Shown one piece after another: positions 43,967 to 57,519 of a DNA stretch of 64,000 bases. A program made the position numbers and the translations under genes. The notes beneath the pieces are model-generated. The model was not told the origin of the DNA, made no database searches, and saw only the letters and a program-made list of their open reading frames with translations. Numbering within the stretch: position 1 is the first letter of the stretch; each line of letters starts with the position of its first letter. This DNA comes from Clavaria fumosa (lineage: Eukaryota; Basidiomycota; Agaricomycetes; Agaricales; Clavariaceae), in NCBI GenBank assembly GCA_951802425.1, contig OX637797.1, positions 3,286,001 through 3,350,000 on the forward strand, in the 5' to 3' direction.

Positions 43967-45129
43967 CGCTGTTTTTCTTGCCCCTTGTTGAAGACGTGCC
44001 TTTTCAATGAGGTGGAGAACGAAATGTCAAAATGTCAAAAGTAATGAAAAAATTACGTGTTCATTTTCATAGAAATTTCTGATGGTATGTACGGTGGTGT
44101 CTCAAGCACCAGGGACACATAGCCACGGGTCTGTAAGCCTCTGGGACGACCCATGGGGTTATTGACTTAGTGTGTCTGTCCATCTGGGGCTGTTCCACAC
44201 AGGTCGCTTTAAAGGCCCGAGTTCTCCGAGGCTTGACCGAAGGTTGATCCGGGGCAGTGGCGATGCCGTATGAGAGACTGATGCCATTTGTGAGACTGAT
44301 GCACGCGGAATCATCGAGGTCAAGGAGGATACAGCATGGGGCAAATAAGAGGACATATGTGTTGGAAAACTGATCCATGCGGTGACCACGTTGTCGGAGC
44401 TATCGGATCGGAGTGTTGTTCGCTAGTCTAGCTGGGCTCACAATAAAGGTGCAGGGATGTTAGGTCTCTCATAAACGTGGGGGACGTTGGAGCCATGGAC
44501 ATTGGAAATGGTTCTTGGCTCCGAAGCAACGTGTAAGTGGGGTCTTCCGTTCCGATGGAAGCGTAAGGGGTGCAGTCATGGGTCCAGAACTGCCATAACT
44601 GGGTTATTGCCGCCCGTCGTACGAGAGTTGTTCAACGTTGATGCAGCAGCTGTGCTGCAAGTATAAGTATCCTCGCTTCACGTCAACTCATTTCCCAATA
44701 ACCCAATTCCCCCATATTCCTTTTTTTTAAATTGCTACGCAGACTTAACAACTGCACGGTCTCGGCCACCGGTCCTTGTCAATTACGTCAACGTCAACCA
44801 CCCATGCAACTACTTGTTTGTCAATGTATTCATGTGATCCGGCGTCTACCGAAAACAAACAACGACATGCAGAGTCTGGGTCTCGGTCTCCAACGACTTT
44901 CCCTCGCTGACGACAACAACTGTCTACAAACTGACTCCCCCTCGTCAGTCAAGGCGAGTATCGAAACACACTCCTCTCTCCATTACCACCATCATGCTCA
45001 GCCTCATCGCTTACCTCTTCTCTCCTCTAGCTTTCTCACTTAAACTACACCCACATTCGCGATAGCGCAGTACTCGTGTATGCGCCCGACAGAGACAGAG
45101 CACGACTTCAAAGACGACAGACCACACCG
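43967..45129. other. Intergenic region between ADE2 and the Q-rich regulator
   Basis: About 1.2 kb without a convincing gene. The part after about 44640 is rich in C/T and short CAAC motifs, typical of a 5' leader and promoter of the next gene. TATAAGTATCC at 44662 could be a TATA element. Confidence 0.5.
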
Positions 45130-48100
45130 ATGCTTGATACGCCCATGTTCACAGACGTCCCGGGTAGCACTGCCCTAGCGGTCCCTTCCGCCCCCCCGGA
45201 CCTAATCGCCACCTCCAAGCCTGTGGAACCACCACAGACCGAGGAGAAACGATTCATGCCAGATCAACTCGAACAGTCAATCCAACGCTCGATAACCATC
45301 GTATTCTGGCACAAGGCACGTGCACACCCCGCTTACCCCACACCGTCCCCTAATCTCCCTCATGGTCTAACCATATGCGTCTCCAACTTTTTAATAAAAA
45401 ATTATAAACCATGTCGATACACAACAGGCAAAGCGCGACCCCGTCCGTCTTTTTCTCGAGATTCCCACTTTCCCCTTCTTCCGCCTCTCCGAATTCCCTT
45501 CCCTCGCCACCGATCTGTCCCTCGCCGCCGGGTCGTACCTCGACATCTTCAACGACATCTCAGGTAAATGGGAGCAATGCCAGATGAACACCTGGCGCCA
45601 AGTACGGCGCGCACAGACCCTTCTCCTCCGCGCGCGCGCGTCCCTCCTAGAGGGCCTCGCCGAGGACGACTGTCTCGGCCTCTCAGACGAGCTCGCGCTC
45701 CAGGCGGGAGGCGGCTCTATCCCGCCGCCTGTAGCGCAAACACCCACTATGACCCAGCATCCGCAACCCCACCAGTACCCGCCACAGCCCGCTACGGCGG
45801 TCCCACCGCATCCATATGCGTCCCCGCCACAACAGTCCGGCGCGGAGCCAATCCTCAATGCCAACGGGAGCCCTGGAGGGAGTAGCGGTGCCGTCAGTGC
45901 TGCTGGGAGCAGCAATAGCAGCAGCAGTGGCAGTGGCAGTAGCCGCAAGCGACACCACTCCAATGACCTGAGTGCAGGCGGGGAGGCCGCCCCGCCAAGC
46001 AAAGTCCACGTCACGGCGCAGTTTCACCCGCAGCACGGACATCATCCGCACCACCACCATGCGAACGCGCCGGGGCACGCCGCGGGCGCGCCGCTCGCGG
46101 TGCCCGCGCAACCGCACTCGTGGAGCCAAGTGCCAAGGTCGGCATACCCGCCGCACGGGATGTCGTACGTCTCGCCGGACGTCGGGGAGCGCGAGGGTGG
46201 GTCGGGGACGACGGGCGCCCCGAACGGGACGAACGGCGCGCCTAGTGGGGACCACACGAATGGAAATGGGAACGGGAGCGGAGGCGCTGGCGGGGTGGCT
46301 GCGCCTGCGGCGGACGCGAGCGCGCTGCCGAAGCCTGTGGTGCCGGTGCCAGAGTCGGCGCTCTCGGCGAAGCGGCCGCCGTCGACGGAGAACTTGGCGT
46401 TCCAGCAGCGGCCGCCGCATTCGGGTTATACGGGACCCGGGACGGGGGTGGGCGGGCCAGGGGTGAGTGCGCCGGTGCCGCTGCCGCATGGGGCGCGGAT
46501 GGAGAGCGGCGGCGGGGTGGCGGAAATGGGGAGTATGGGCATGATGGGCATGGGGAGCATGGAGGGTATTGCCATGGGCATGGAGAGCATCGGGGGTATG
46601 GATGGGATCGGGATAGTGCATGCGCCTGTCCCGGTGTCTCCCGCGGCGATTTTGCTGCATCAGCATCAATACGAGCAACAGCAACAGCAGCAGCAGCAGC
46701 AGCAGCAGCATCAGCAGCATGTGCAACATCAGCTGCCACAGCTTACGCCGTTGCATCAACAACTCCCACACCAACATCCACAACAGCAGCAGCCTCCACA
46801 GCAGCACCAGCACCAGCAGCACCCGCAACAGCAGCAACTACAGCAGCTGCAGCACTCAATCCCCCAACACCAGCAACCGCACCCGCAACCCCCTCACCAA
46901 CACCAGATCCAGCACCAAGCGCACCAGACCCTCAAACGGTGGCCGAACGACTACACGGTGCGCGAGGTGTTCGAGGGGTTCCGGCAGATGGACGTGCTGA
47001 TCGCGCAGGGGCCGAATGTGACGCAGAAGGTGGCGTTTGAGCGGGTCTTCCAGTGCCGATATGTGAAGAGCACGGTGTGTCGGCATCGCGGGTTGTGGAA
47101 GAGGACGGTGGATCGGCTGGGGGCTATGGGGCCTGCGCCGATGGTTGTTAATGCTGGTGACCCAGCCTCTGCGGCTTCGGCGTCGGCTGGACCTCCGCCT
47201 CCTACGGCGGCTCTTAACAGCCCCCTCAGCATGCTGATGGCTTCGGCTCCGACTCCCGCGGCAACGACAGCCCGCCCGTCTACGGACCGCCACCTGTGGG
47301 GCGAGTTTGTGCGCGTCGTGGAAGGGCGGGCGCCGCACCCGCACCAGCACCACCACCCGCAGCACGCGCACTCGCAGCACCACCACGCGCACCAGCAGCA
47401 GGCGGCGCTCCCGGCGGCGCTAGCGGCGGTGCCGTCGACTATGGTGGCGGCGGCGCCGGTCGTGCAGGCGCAGGCGGTCGCGGTGCCGCAGACGGTGGTG
47501 ACGGCGCCGGTGCCGCAGCCGCAGCCGCAGCAGGAGGGGCAGCAAGGGCAGCAGGGGGTACAGGGGCAGGGACAAGGGCAGGTGCAACAGGGGGGGCAGC
47601 CAGGGCAGCAGCCAGTGGGAGTGGCGGTGAGTGCGCCGGTGCCGGTGCCTGGGCCTGGGATGCAGCAGCAGCAACTAGCACCATTATCGCAGCAGCAGCA
47701 AGAAGACGGGAAATCTACGTCTGCGATGATGGGCTTGTCGCTCATGGATGTGTCGACGAACGGTAACGGGAACGGGAGTGGCAATGGCTCTGTGGACATC
47801 AAGAGCGACATTGTTGGTGACGGCGGGCGTGCTGGTCCTGGTATGAGCGACGAGGGAGTGACACGCGCGTCGGCGGCGGTGCCGGTGCTGGAGATGAAGA
47901 CGGAGATGACGCTGGCGGATGTGGTGGCGGATGTGGATGAGGATGTGACGATGCCGGATCGGGACGGGATGAAGATGGATGGGGGGCGGCGGAAGCATGG
48001 CCATGGGGGAGTGGCGCTTCCTACTCCTGTTGGTGGTGTGTTGATTTTCGTTCCCGGTTGGGATCCTCTTGTTTCTTCGGGGCTGATGGGACGTTTTTGT

Positions 48101-48161
48101 TTTGGTAGCGGCGAAGCCACAGCAGGTGTATGATCCCAACTTGCGAGGCGTGACGGCTTGA
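45130..48161 (+). CDS. Glutamine/histidine-rich putative transcriptional regulator
   Basis: Three exons: 45130-45315, 45428-48035, 48109-48161, in frame, 948 residues. The first intron uses a GC donor (AAG/GCACGT...ACAACAG). The last is a normal GT-AG and leads to a short conserved-looking end (QQVYDPNLRGVTA). The N-terminal part, about 160 residues, is compact (FWHK, AKRDPVRLFLEIPTFPFFRL, TWRQVRRAQTLLLRARASLL). Then follow long low-complexity Q, H, G, P and S tracts (poly-Q near 46680). Around residues 560-620 is a folded segment, LKRWPNDYTVREVFEGFRQM to CRYVKSTVCRHRGLWKRTVD, with a basic, Cys/His-containing end that could bind DNA; I do not recognise it as a named domain. Regulator function is inferred from composition. 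Bias and repeats create many false overlapping frames. Confidence 0.75.
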
Positions 48162-49847
48162 GAGAGCGACGAAGAAGAGGAAGAAGGACCAAACGCGTTC
48201 TTTCTCTCCCTGCCGCCCCCTCTCCCTTTTGAAAACCGAGAACCCAAAACGAAAAAACTGTCGACTCTGTTATTGGGGCAAGTGCATCAACTGCGCTGCT
48301 GCTTTGCTTTCTCTTGGCAAGCCCCCTCTCGCCTCCACACTCTTCTTCTATTGTGGGTCGACAAAGTTATCGAGCTTATGCCGTCCTCCACGTGCGAGGA
48401 CGCTCCAATTTTTTTCTTGCTTGGCCTCGTCTATGGTCTGCTGTTTTGTCTCGGCACCCTTCTTACAACATGCAACTTGCAACTCCCACTCGCACACGCA
48501 ACACGCACACACACTTTATATACCGCACGTACAATCCTGTGATGACGACGACGACGATGACAATAGCGATGACGACGAAGAAGAAGACGAAGACGACGGA
48601 CGGGGTTTTCCCACCCGGGGCGGGACGCGCTCGCGTTCTGTTTTTTCCGACGAGCCCAAAACTTATTATCAGTTTTCTCGACGCGTAACCCCCAATCTTG
48701 CTAGCTTGCTTCTTGTTTGCCGTCATCGGACCGAACACACGCGATATATCCCAATCCCCCATATCCCTCTTACCCCCTTCTCTCCTGCTGCTGGATTTGG
48801 AAGGGCCTTTACCATAGTTATAACCACCTCCCCTCCCGCGAACATGCTGCTGTGTCTGTTTGTGTGCATTGTGCCCTGTCTCCCTTTTCTTTCTCCGCTT
48901 CCCCCTTTTTTTTTTGCTTTCCTTCCGTGCAGTTTCGTAACATATATGAACTGCTCTGGTGTGGTGTGGTGTCTCTTTTTTTTTTCTCACCCTTTCTTGG
49001 TGAGGCGGGCAGAGAGACGACGACGTTATATTGACAATGGCTTGGGATATCTTCTCCTTTAGTTACCCCTCCCTTTGTCTCTCTCCTCTCCTCTCCTCTC
49101 CTCTCCTCTCCTCTCCTCTCCTCTCCTCTCCTCTCCTCTCCTCTCCCCTCCACGTTCTCCTCTTGCTGACACTTGCACGGCATCAACCTAACCCTACTCA
49201 CCCCGTACACACCCACTTGCGGCCGCCGATATATCCATGCAATATGTCTACCCCCCCTGCTTTGCTCTGTTGTGTGCACGTTTTTCTTTTTTCTTTCTGC
49301 ACCCCCCTTATCGCAGATGTTGTAACTGTAGGATTCTTGGTAGACCTTTTTCCTTTACGCTCCCAATTTTTTTCTTTTCTTTTCTGTCTGGCAATATTAT
49401 ATCAACTTTGGAATGGATAGGATTTTGTGGTGTGTTGTGTTTTGTGAGTTTCTGCTTGAGCATTAGTGAGTGATTGAGTGTATCTCGCCATGGGTATGGT
49501 ATAAATTACTATAAATGTGCCGGCGCGCGTCGTTCTCGTGAGGAATCGACGCGCTGTGATTGGGGGCAGCGATTTTGGCGCACGGGCGACGATCGTAACA
49601 GTACAGCAAACCAAAGAAGCGAAGCCATTTTTAGTCTTGTAATGTACTTTTACAGCAATTCCAACTGGGGAAAGGAAAGGAAAAAAAAGAGGGTCGTCAA
49701 AAAAAAGAGGGTCGTCGAAGAACGAGGGGGTCGTCCGGTCGTCCGGCCCAACAAGGACGTCACACCCCGTGTCGCCCCGGCCCCACCCCGTGCGTAAGCC
49801 AACTCCCCCTCTCCCTCCCAATCTCCAAACCCCCGGTCTTCGCCACT
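48162..49847. other. Pyrimidine-rich intergenic region
   Basis: 1.7 kb between the regulator and the 3' end of URB1, with no convincing gene. It contains GACGACGATGACGATG repeats at 48542-48600, a CTCTC array, and long T-rich tracts near 48900-48990 that suit transcription ends. Frames here lack codon bias. Confidence 0.5.
49074..49148 (+). repeat. (CTCTC)n microsatellite
   Basis: About fifteen uninterrupted copies of the 5-bp unit CTCTC, in a non-coding region downstream of the Q-rich gene. Confidence 0.95.
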
Positions 49848-52800
49848 TCACCGGCTGACACGCAGCACGGCCTCCCGCCGCGCCCACTCCGCCACACCCC
49901 CCGCACCCGCACCCGCGTCCGGCGCCCCTCCGAGGGCGCGCCACACGAGCAGCCGCGCCGTCAGCGCGTCCCACGCCCCGACGGAGCACGCCGCGGACGC
50001 GGGCGGCTCTGCCGTCTGCTCCTTTTGTTGCTGTTGCTGTTCTGTTTCCTTTTCCTGTTCCTGTTCCTGTTCCTGTTTCTGATTCTGTTCCTGTTCCTGT
50101 TCCTGTCCCTGTTGCCGTTGCCGTTGCTGTTCCTGTTGCTGTCCCTGTTGCTGTCCCTGTTCTTGTTGCGGCTGCTGCGCCAGAGGCTGGGGTTGAGCTT
50201 GGGGCTGCTGATGCTGATGCTCTTGTGGATGCTGTTGGTGCGCCCCTTCGCCGGCGGGAGGCGAAGAGGCAGACGGGCCCATGGCCGTGCGCCAGAGAAG
50301 CTCTACCGCTTCGCCCCAGAGGCGCAGCGTCGTCGTAGCCGTTGTGGGAAGGTCGTCGACGGGCCCGTGCCCGTGTCCGTGTGTATGCACATGCATGCTA
50401 CGGGACCAGTGGAGCGGCTCCGGAAGGCAGGGGGCGGGGGAGGGTGGCCACGGCGCAGGCAGCGCCGCTGGGACCTCGACTGACTCCTCGAGCCGCGGGA
50501 GGAGCGCGACCGCGTCATCCACGAGCGCCGACAGGCCGGGCAAGGCGCCGAGCCGCAGGATGACGCGCGCGACTAGCGCCAGGGTGAAGATGGTCGTCCC
50601 TGCTTTGGGCACGGCCGGGTGAGGCTCTGTGTGTGTGATCGGAGAGCACGAGGTGCCAGACTCACCACCGCGCAGGATAAGCGAGAGACACGCGCAGATC
50701 AGGACGCGCCACGTAGGGCCGACCGAGGACTCGAACCTGGCGCGGTCCGCCACGATCAGGATGTTCTCCAGTATTTTCACCCAGGAAACGGCCTCTTCGT
50801 CCTTCAAATCCAGCAGCTGCATCTTGATCCACGAGAGGAAGCAGGATTTGAGAACGAGACTCGTCGTCACTAGAGAGTTACACGTAAGGTTCGCAAATAC
50901 CTTGCGAAGGCGTGATCAGTCACAGGTACGCTGTGTGGGTAGGCACATGCGGCTTACTTCTAAGATACACGTGCGAATCACTCGGTCTCTTTCCGAAGAT
51001 TGGAAAAAACTCGCGAGGAGATCCCAGGTGTGCCTTCTTTTCAGAGCAGCCCAGTCATCAATACCCACCATGCCATCCGCCAAGAACCGGATCATCCATA
51101 TCTGCTCCTTCTTCCAGTCGTCAGAGCTGCTTCTCAGCATGCTGTAAAGCAATGGGACATCCCGCGTATCGAGCTCGGGCCGTTGCAGAAGGAAGCGTGA
51201 GGTGTGCGGATACGTGAAGGTAGTGGGGTAGAAGACACCTCGCAAAGCATGCAGAAGCACGAGAGAGGTGTATGAAGGGATCCGAGGAGGAATTGGCTGA
51301 GACGGAGGAGGATAGACATCCTTCAGCAAAGTCAATATCCAAATGACTTGCTCGTTCTCATGCATATGTGCATCCTATTACAAACATAATAAATAAATTC
51401 CTGAATGCAGACGGAACGTTCGCGCGAACCTGGATATATTGCCACAACCCCGCCACTTGGCAGTATGCCAGATGCCGCACGTGGTCGTTCTTGGCAGAAA
51501 GCGCTCGAATTAGCACGCAGACAACGTTGGTTCTGAACAGTCCGACCCAACCGTGAGCGCTTTCTGGTCGACAATCAGATAATACGGACGCAAAGAGTAG
51601 AATTAGAAAGACAGGATCATATAATTGTTCGTTGTTCCCGGAACTGGATAGTCTGCGTAGACGAGATTGCTCTGGAAAGACAAGAGAAGTCTGGAAAACT
51701 AGGCTAGGGTCCAAACTTCGGAGGGCATCGAGAACATTGGAGGAAAGGATGGTCATATGTGAGGACCATTTCGTCAGCAGAGAAGCAATCGATAGCTTTC
51801 TTTGAGATTCGAATAATTGGAAGATAGATAAGAGACGGCGATCCGAATCAGAAACAGTTCCCCCGTAGATCCGGATCAAGGGTTCGACATGACTGGGCTG
51901 ACAAGTGTTTTGTGGGTGCAAACGGAACAGAGCCTGTACGAGGCAGATCAACACATTCCGAGTTTGGCTTCCGACACGACAAGACTTGAAGAACCGTGGG
52001 TGATGCACAATTCCTTGTAGATGCCGGTTGACAATCAATGGCTAAAATTTTATCAGAACATGACTTCTGATAGCGTTTTTTATAATAACCTTCAGAAATG
52101 CTTTCCGCACGACCGTGTCACCAAGTCGCAACGCCGCTTCCTCATCCAGACAATTTTGTGTAATCGCGGCGAGAAGCGTATCCACAAGATGACTTGGGAA
52201 GTCGCTGATGAGTTCAACGAGTTTGGCTAATCCAATTAGTCAGCAAGCTGTTCAACGAAGATAAAGGCGCAAACCTACTCAGCTCATTGATGAAGATAAG
52301 GGTCGAATCAATTCGTAATTCCTCTGTGGAACAGCCTACGATCAGCTGCACACTTTTTTCCACGAGGTGAATCACGAGAGATCGACTGGCGCCTGGGGTG
52401 ATGCCATAAACTCGCATGGCAATACGTAGGTGGGCAGCGGTGACCTGGTTGACTGCAAGGGCCTGAATATGCTTTTCCAATTGGGCTAACAAGTCGTCTC
52501 TTTGGCGAGGGATCACAGGTATCATCAGAGGTATGCAGTCCGTGCACAGCTGCTGCAGTGTTGCCGGAGCCTGGGGATGGGTGACCTCACTCAGCATGCG
52601 AATAAAGTAAGCGGTGAAGGTATCGCTCGACACTGTTGATCCATGACAGCGAGTTGAATCGAGTAGAGCACATAGTACAACCGCCATGTGGAGCGTAGAA
52701 TGAGAGAATGGATTAGCCGACTCAAACCACTCCAGAAAAGCCGTCCTGGCCGCCTGCTGCAGATACAGAAACCCCGCGATTATTTTTGACGTCGTGTCGC

Positions 52801-55800
52801 TCCATACATCCTGATACAGAAATAGCCGGACATCAGTTTTGTAAATCGAATCATTTAGCCGCCGCCATCGATCGCGTGATTTGACCACAAGATGCGACAA
52901 AGGATGAGAGGAAGAAGCCGCGCGGACGGACAATCCGTCCAACGACATCGGTAGAAAGGCTTCCATGGCCTGACATATAAGTCCTTCAAGGAGTTGCGAC
53001 TTCGGATTGAGTGGACGGAGAAGGAGGAGCACATCAAAACGATCCCTAAGACAATCATTATCCAGACCGGATCGGCTTAATGCCCCTAAAATCGATTCCA
53101 AGAACGGAGTGAGATTTTGACTTGGAAGGTTAGAGAAATCATGACAGAGGGTGTCCAGAAGCTGGAAGAGTTCTACAGGTGAAAGGAACTGGATCCAGAC
53201 AGCAATGACGGCAAGGACCTACACGGTACATGTAATTGTGTAATAAGACAAGCGACTCTCCATGCTCACCTGTGGTTCTAATGGAGAAGATGCCTGCAGC
53301 CCTTTCTCAAATGCAGCTCGTGCAGACCGACTAATGGGTTCTGCGATCTTCCTGTCAAAGGCATTCGTTGGCTCAAGAGATGAGAGAACGAGTGCAGGGA
53401 TGCCTGATTTCGGTTACAAGGCACGTCCGGCGTCGCATAAACTCCACCTCACCTCTCAGATACTTTTCCGATACCACGGACTCCATACTCCCGTCCACGA
53501 TGAAGGGGAGCCGAAATACCAGAGATTTTAGGGCCGTCGCATCTTCTGCTGCGAGGCTAGAGCAGCCGTGTTTCATGATTGCGGCCAAGAATACTAGGAT
53601 GTCTTCTTGAGCCGCGGCACCATCTGTACACGACACCAGCCGCTGGTACACGAGTCGGATTGCTCTCTTCGTGTCAGTAACTGTTGGAGAAGTACGAATT
53701 AACGAATGGAGTAGAATATTTCGAACACCCGAGTTTGAAAATTCAGAATCGCTCGTATGGAGCAACAGAGTGGCGAAAGTTGCACTGTCAGGAATATTTA
53801 AATGGCCTGCGCGACAAGCAGTACATGATAATGGCATGTGGAAACTTACTGCTTCGTTAAGTGGGTAGTCAAAGCCGGGTGGTCTAATTTCAAGCCGTAC
53901 CCTGGAGGGATGCCTTCAAAGAGGTCATGCATGGCCGGGGTATACAGTCGCTCCACAACGGTAGTCAACCGGGTCAGTTCCTCAGTTCCAAGGGGAACAT
54001 CCACAAAGTGAAGCCAATCTATGAGCTCGTAGGCAGATGTGACACGGGCTGCTTTCGATGGCGCTATGTAAACCCCTGGATTAGTGGAATGTTCGGCCAG
54101 CTGCATGAAACATGGGTCGCACGATTTGGTACCTCCTCTACCCGTCTCAGAAAATCTTGTACCGCTGCACGAGTCGCTCCGAAGCAGGGCACAAGAGGAG
54201 AATATCGAAGAGCAAAGCGGACCATAAAAACTTGCCGTCTTATCGCTGCGGTCATACAGTCGTATTGCGGGAACAGGTTTTCTGGATTTAGTGCCTTGTC
54301 CATCCTATCGATGACATGGTTCAGCGTATGGAGTCCTTCGTACTCACTCGCGAGGTTGTACAATAGCTTGCGCATGAAGACTGCGATCGCCAGGGTGTCC
54401 GAAACGGAGAGTAACTTCTTCACCATCTTCACCTCAAGTTGTTCAATGACCGTCATCAGAAGTGGACTGGGATATGTGGCCCAAGCCCCAGTTCGTGTAC
54501 CCAAGTGGGATGCGGGGAACGCGATCGCATGCATCTCGTCCAGATACCCGTACGGCGATTTGAGGTGCCTATGCACGCACTCGTCCAAAAATGATGCCAC
54601 TCCGTCTCCTTCATCCGCCAGAGGCGCCTCATCCGGCGCCTCAGCGTCTGGTATGCGTCGAGAACCGGGTAATGCAGAAAGCCACAGGGCCGGCTCGTCT
54701 GGGTTGCGGTTTAGCCGAAACGGGAGGCTCTGAGCCAGAATTTGTACTAGCAACGACCCTATGCTGTCTCGCATCTCGGAAACCATGTACGCCTTTAAGA
54801 GAACGTGGAGATAACTTCGTGATGTGGAAAGGGAGGCTGAGCCAAGCATCAGAGAAGGGCATATAGCAAGAATAACGACCACACCTATCTTTCCAGCCCA
54901 ACTGAAACCGTCAGTCCCCTTCACCAGTCTCAGGACATGCAACTTTCTGAGCGCTTGTAAACGATGGACCGGTGTGTCTGACAGCTCTGTGAGTGCATCT
55001 TCGCTCTTCGCCTCGTTCGCATCCTCAGTCCCTTCACCAGCAAAACACACAAGAAGCTTCCCAGAATCGAATCGCGCCTCGGCCAGAAACTCCGGCAGAC
55101 ATTGCTGATACATCCAGAGCAGTCTTTGCGCGCTTTCTGCCAGTAGAGCTTTCTTCACCTTGTCTTCCGAGGCGATCGGTTCATTTTTGGATGCACCGTC
55201 ATTGGGCGATGCCTGCAGCGAAAATGCAATGACGACCTGGATTTCTGGGACCCTTCGCCTCGCCTCAATCCTCACCTCAGCCCACCTCCGCGCCCACTGT
55301 CCCTCCTCGTTCTCCTCTAACGCCTTCGACACAGCTTTAAACGCTCTCCCCACCTCACGTAATTTCGCGAGACACTTGATTAGCGTGAGGGCCGTGCAAT
55401 GCTGGACGAGTGCAGAGGAGGAAGGTGAGGTCTGCTGCAGACCCCGAGAGAAGTGGGGCTTTGTGTGTGCGCTGGAGGGAAGAATGTTCTCGATTATGAC
55501 GGAGAGTGGAGGTGGGGTAGGCCTGAGGTGTGGTGCAGATTGTGGGGAGATCTTCGGGTCAACCTTTGATCCAGGTAGCAGGAAGGAGGACGTAGGGACT
55601 GGAAACGATATCACAGAGCCGAGGAAAGCCACGTTATTGATCCATTTGGATGACAGCCGTGGTTCGAGAGTCAAGGCAGCACCAGCCCAGAAACTTAGTG
55701 ATACTAGTTAATGCCTCGAAATGTCTGCGCGCCCGAAAGACACAGACACACCTTGCGACAAGTTCCGGACACGCTGCCAAGATCCTCAACGCGAGTTCCT

Positions 55801-57195
55801 GCTGCCTCTGATCCTCGTTCACCTTGAGAGTCTTCACTACGTTTCCAAGAACTTTGTTATACAACTTCCCTCCTTTCCTTCCGCCGACCTCGACGTCATC
55901 CGACTCACGTGGATACCAACCCAAGTCAGCAAAACAGATCCCTGTGCCTGGACTCGTGCTGATGGAGAGCAAGAAGTGATGCACCACGTCTGCTACAATA
56001 TGTTCGGGATCACCATCCTCTGACGTCACACGATCGTACAATTTCGTCAACTGGCGATGCAGTCAGTCAGTGGCAATCAATGCGACAACATAGGAAGACA
56101 TACATGCGCAATAGTGCTTTCCTGGAACAGCCCAATCTTCATCGTTCTCGTGATTTTCACGTCGCTCCAGATACCGGACCAGCAAACCTCGAGAACCTTA
56201 CAGACAACAATGTAATGATCCTGGGTGAGACCTTTAAAGATAGACAAGAAAACATCGCGTTTCTGTTCCAAGAACGCCCTTTTCACAGCGGTGTGACTGT
56301 CGGCGCTCACAAAAGACAAGATGAGCATGATATAGAGAGTTCGGATATCTAACGACATGCATCAGAGGTCGTACATTTCACAACACATGAGAGGTACCTG
56401 GTCTTTCCGAAGGATTGATAGATGCCACGTCTTTGCTTTTTCGCCGCATATACAAAAGCTTAGACAGAGTCTGGAATGGAATGGATGAGCTTAGAATGTG
56501 ATCACGAAGTCGGGAAATCGAAACCTTGGCGTCCCACGTAAATTCATCCAGTAAGGACTTCTGTTCGCATCCGCCAGAGAAGGTGCTGATTCCGTTAAGC
56601 AGCTTCAACGTGACGAGAATGAGCTCGTTGTGCGATCCGTTTAGATATGAGTTCAGACGCCGCAGACACTGACGAGACAAAAGCGCCTTGACGATCGGCA
56701 AACCGAGTGAATGGTCCGAATAATGAGACGTGAGCAGCGTTAAGAGGGACGACAAGACGGAGAGAAGTGGTACTGCCACGTTGTATTGACGCTGTGCATA
56801 GAAAACTGAGCAAAGTTTATGGCACAGTCGAGGAGGTGAATGAACCAACCTGCAAGGGGCCTTCCCATAGCTGGAAAACGTCTTGTGTCCCAGGATCTGC
56901 CCTCAGCCAATCTCTCACGAGCACTAGGCGTTCGTCTTGTGGTGAAAGCGTGCCTTCGTTGGGTCGAACAGTCAACTGGTTGCGAAGCAATTTTAGAGCT
57001 TTTTAAAACCAACATTGTCAGGCCTGAAAATCAAGTTGCGTATAAAGTTGAGCACACACAAGTCGCTAGGGCATCATGGTTTTGGTTGTTCAGTGCAGCA
57101 CGAATGTCCTTCGCAGAGGTAAACTTGGGAGGATCCTGCGTGACTGGGACCAACTTGGCGCGTTTCGGTAGAGTTCGGGCCACTTTGGTAGGCAT
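49848..57195 (-). CDS. URB1: Nucleolar pre-ribosomal-associated protein 1 (Npa1/Urb1)
   Basis: Urb1/Npa1 is a very large HEAT-type scaffold of the earliest pre-60S particles in the nucleolus. The start MPTKVARTLPKRAKLVPVTQ (ATG at 57195) is followed by a 60-nt intron joining HDALAT to LKLLRNQLTV. The conserved N-terminal domain runs through RRLNSYLNGSHNELI, PDIRTLYIMLILSF, LYDRVTSEDGDPEHI, GKLYNKVLGNVVKTLKV and SSKWINNVAFLGSVISFPVP (56.9-55.5 kb). The central and C-terminal parts (54-50 kb) are helical repeats, for example VSSDTFTAYFIRMLSEVTHP and LRHLAYCQVAGLWQYIQ-like text. Many short introns interrupt it; I did not fix all of them. Near the C-terminus (50.0-50.2 kb) is a Gln/Glu low-complexity insert, and the protein ends RREAVLRVSR. 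Expected size is about 2,200 residues, usual for the family. Its promoter is shared with TSR2. Confidence 0.88.
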
Positions 57196-57519
57196 GATAA
57201 TTGATGACAATCCGGAGGCCCGACTTGAGATTGGCAAGAAATTCCAATGCGAGCCGCGAAAATTTCCTGCTGACCACAAACTCACTATGCCCTATGCAGC
57301 GAAGTTGCGCGGCGGTCCTTCAAAACATCAAAGGAGGGTCGCAGACCATCTGTACTGTACTCGTGGAGCTGAGTGCTGAACGCGAGATTCTGAGGATGCC
57401 AGGCTAGCCACGGTCTCTGAAACTTTGCGCGCGTAACGCGACCCAAATTTGGAAAGCAACGCCGCACGCGATTTTCGCTGCAAGCGATCTCTCGACGACC
57501 ACAACGATACAATACATCC
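57196..57519. promoter_or_regulatory. Bidirectional promoter of URB1 and TSR2
   Basis: 324 bp between the two start codons. It contains GC-rich palindromic pieces (TTGCGCGCGTAACGCG near 57424) and ATTTTCGCTGCAAGCGAT near 57471. No TATA box. Divergent placement of two ribosome-assembly genes suggests joint transcription. Confidence 0.6.

Noticed and set aside
45683..48192. Long minus-strand frames opposite the Q-rich gene (384 and 413 codons)
   Set aside because: They are shadows caused by GC-rich, low-complexity codons; the plus strand has sensible splice sites and a conserved-looking segment.
54893..55711. Plus-strand frames opposite URB1 (for example 183 codons)
   Set aside because: The minus strand carries conserved Urb1 motifs; the plus frames have no recognisable content.
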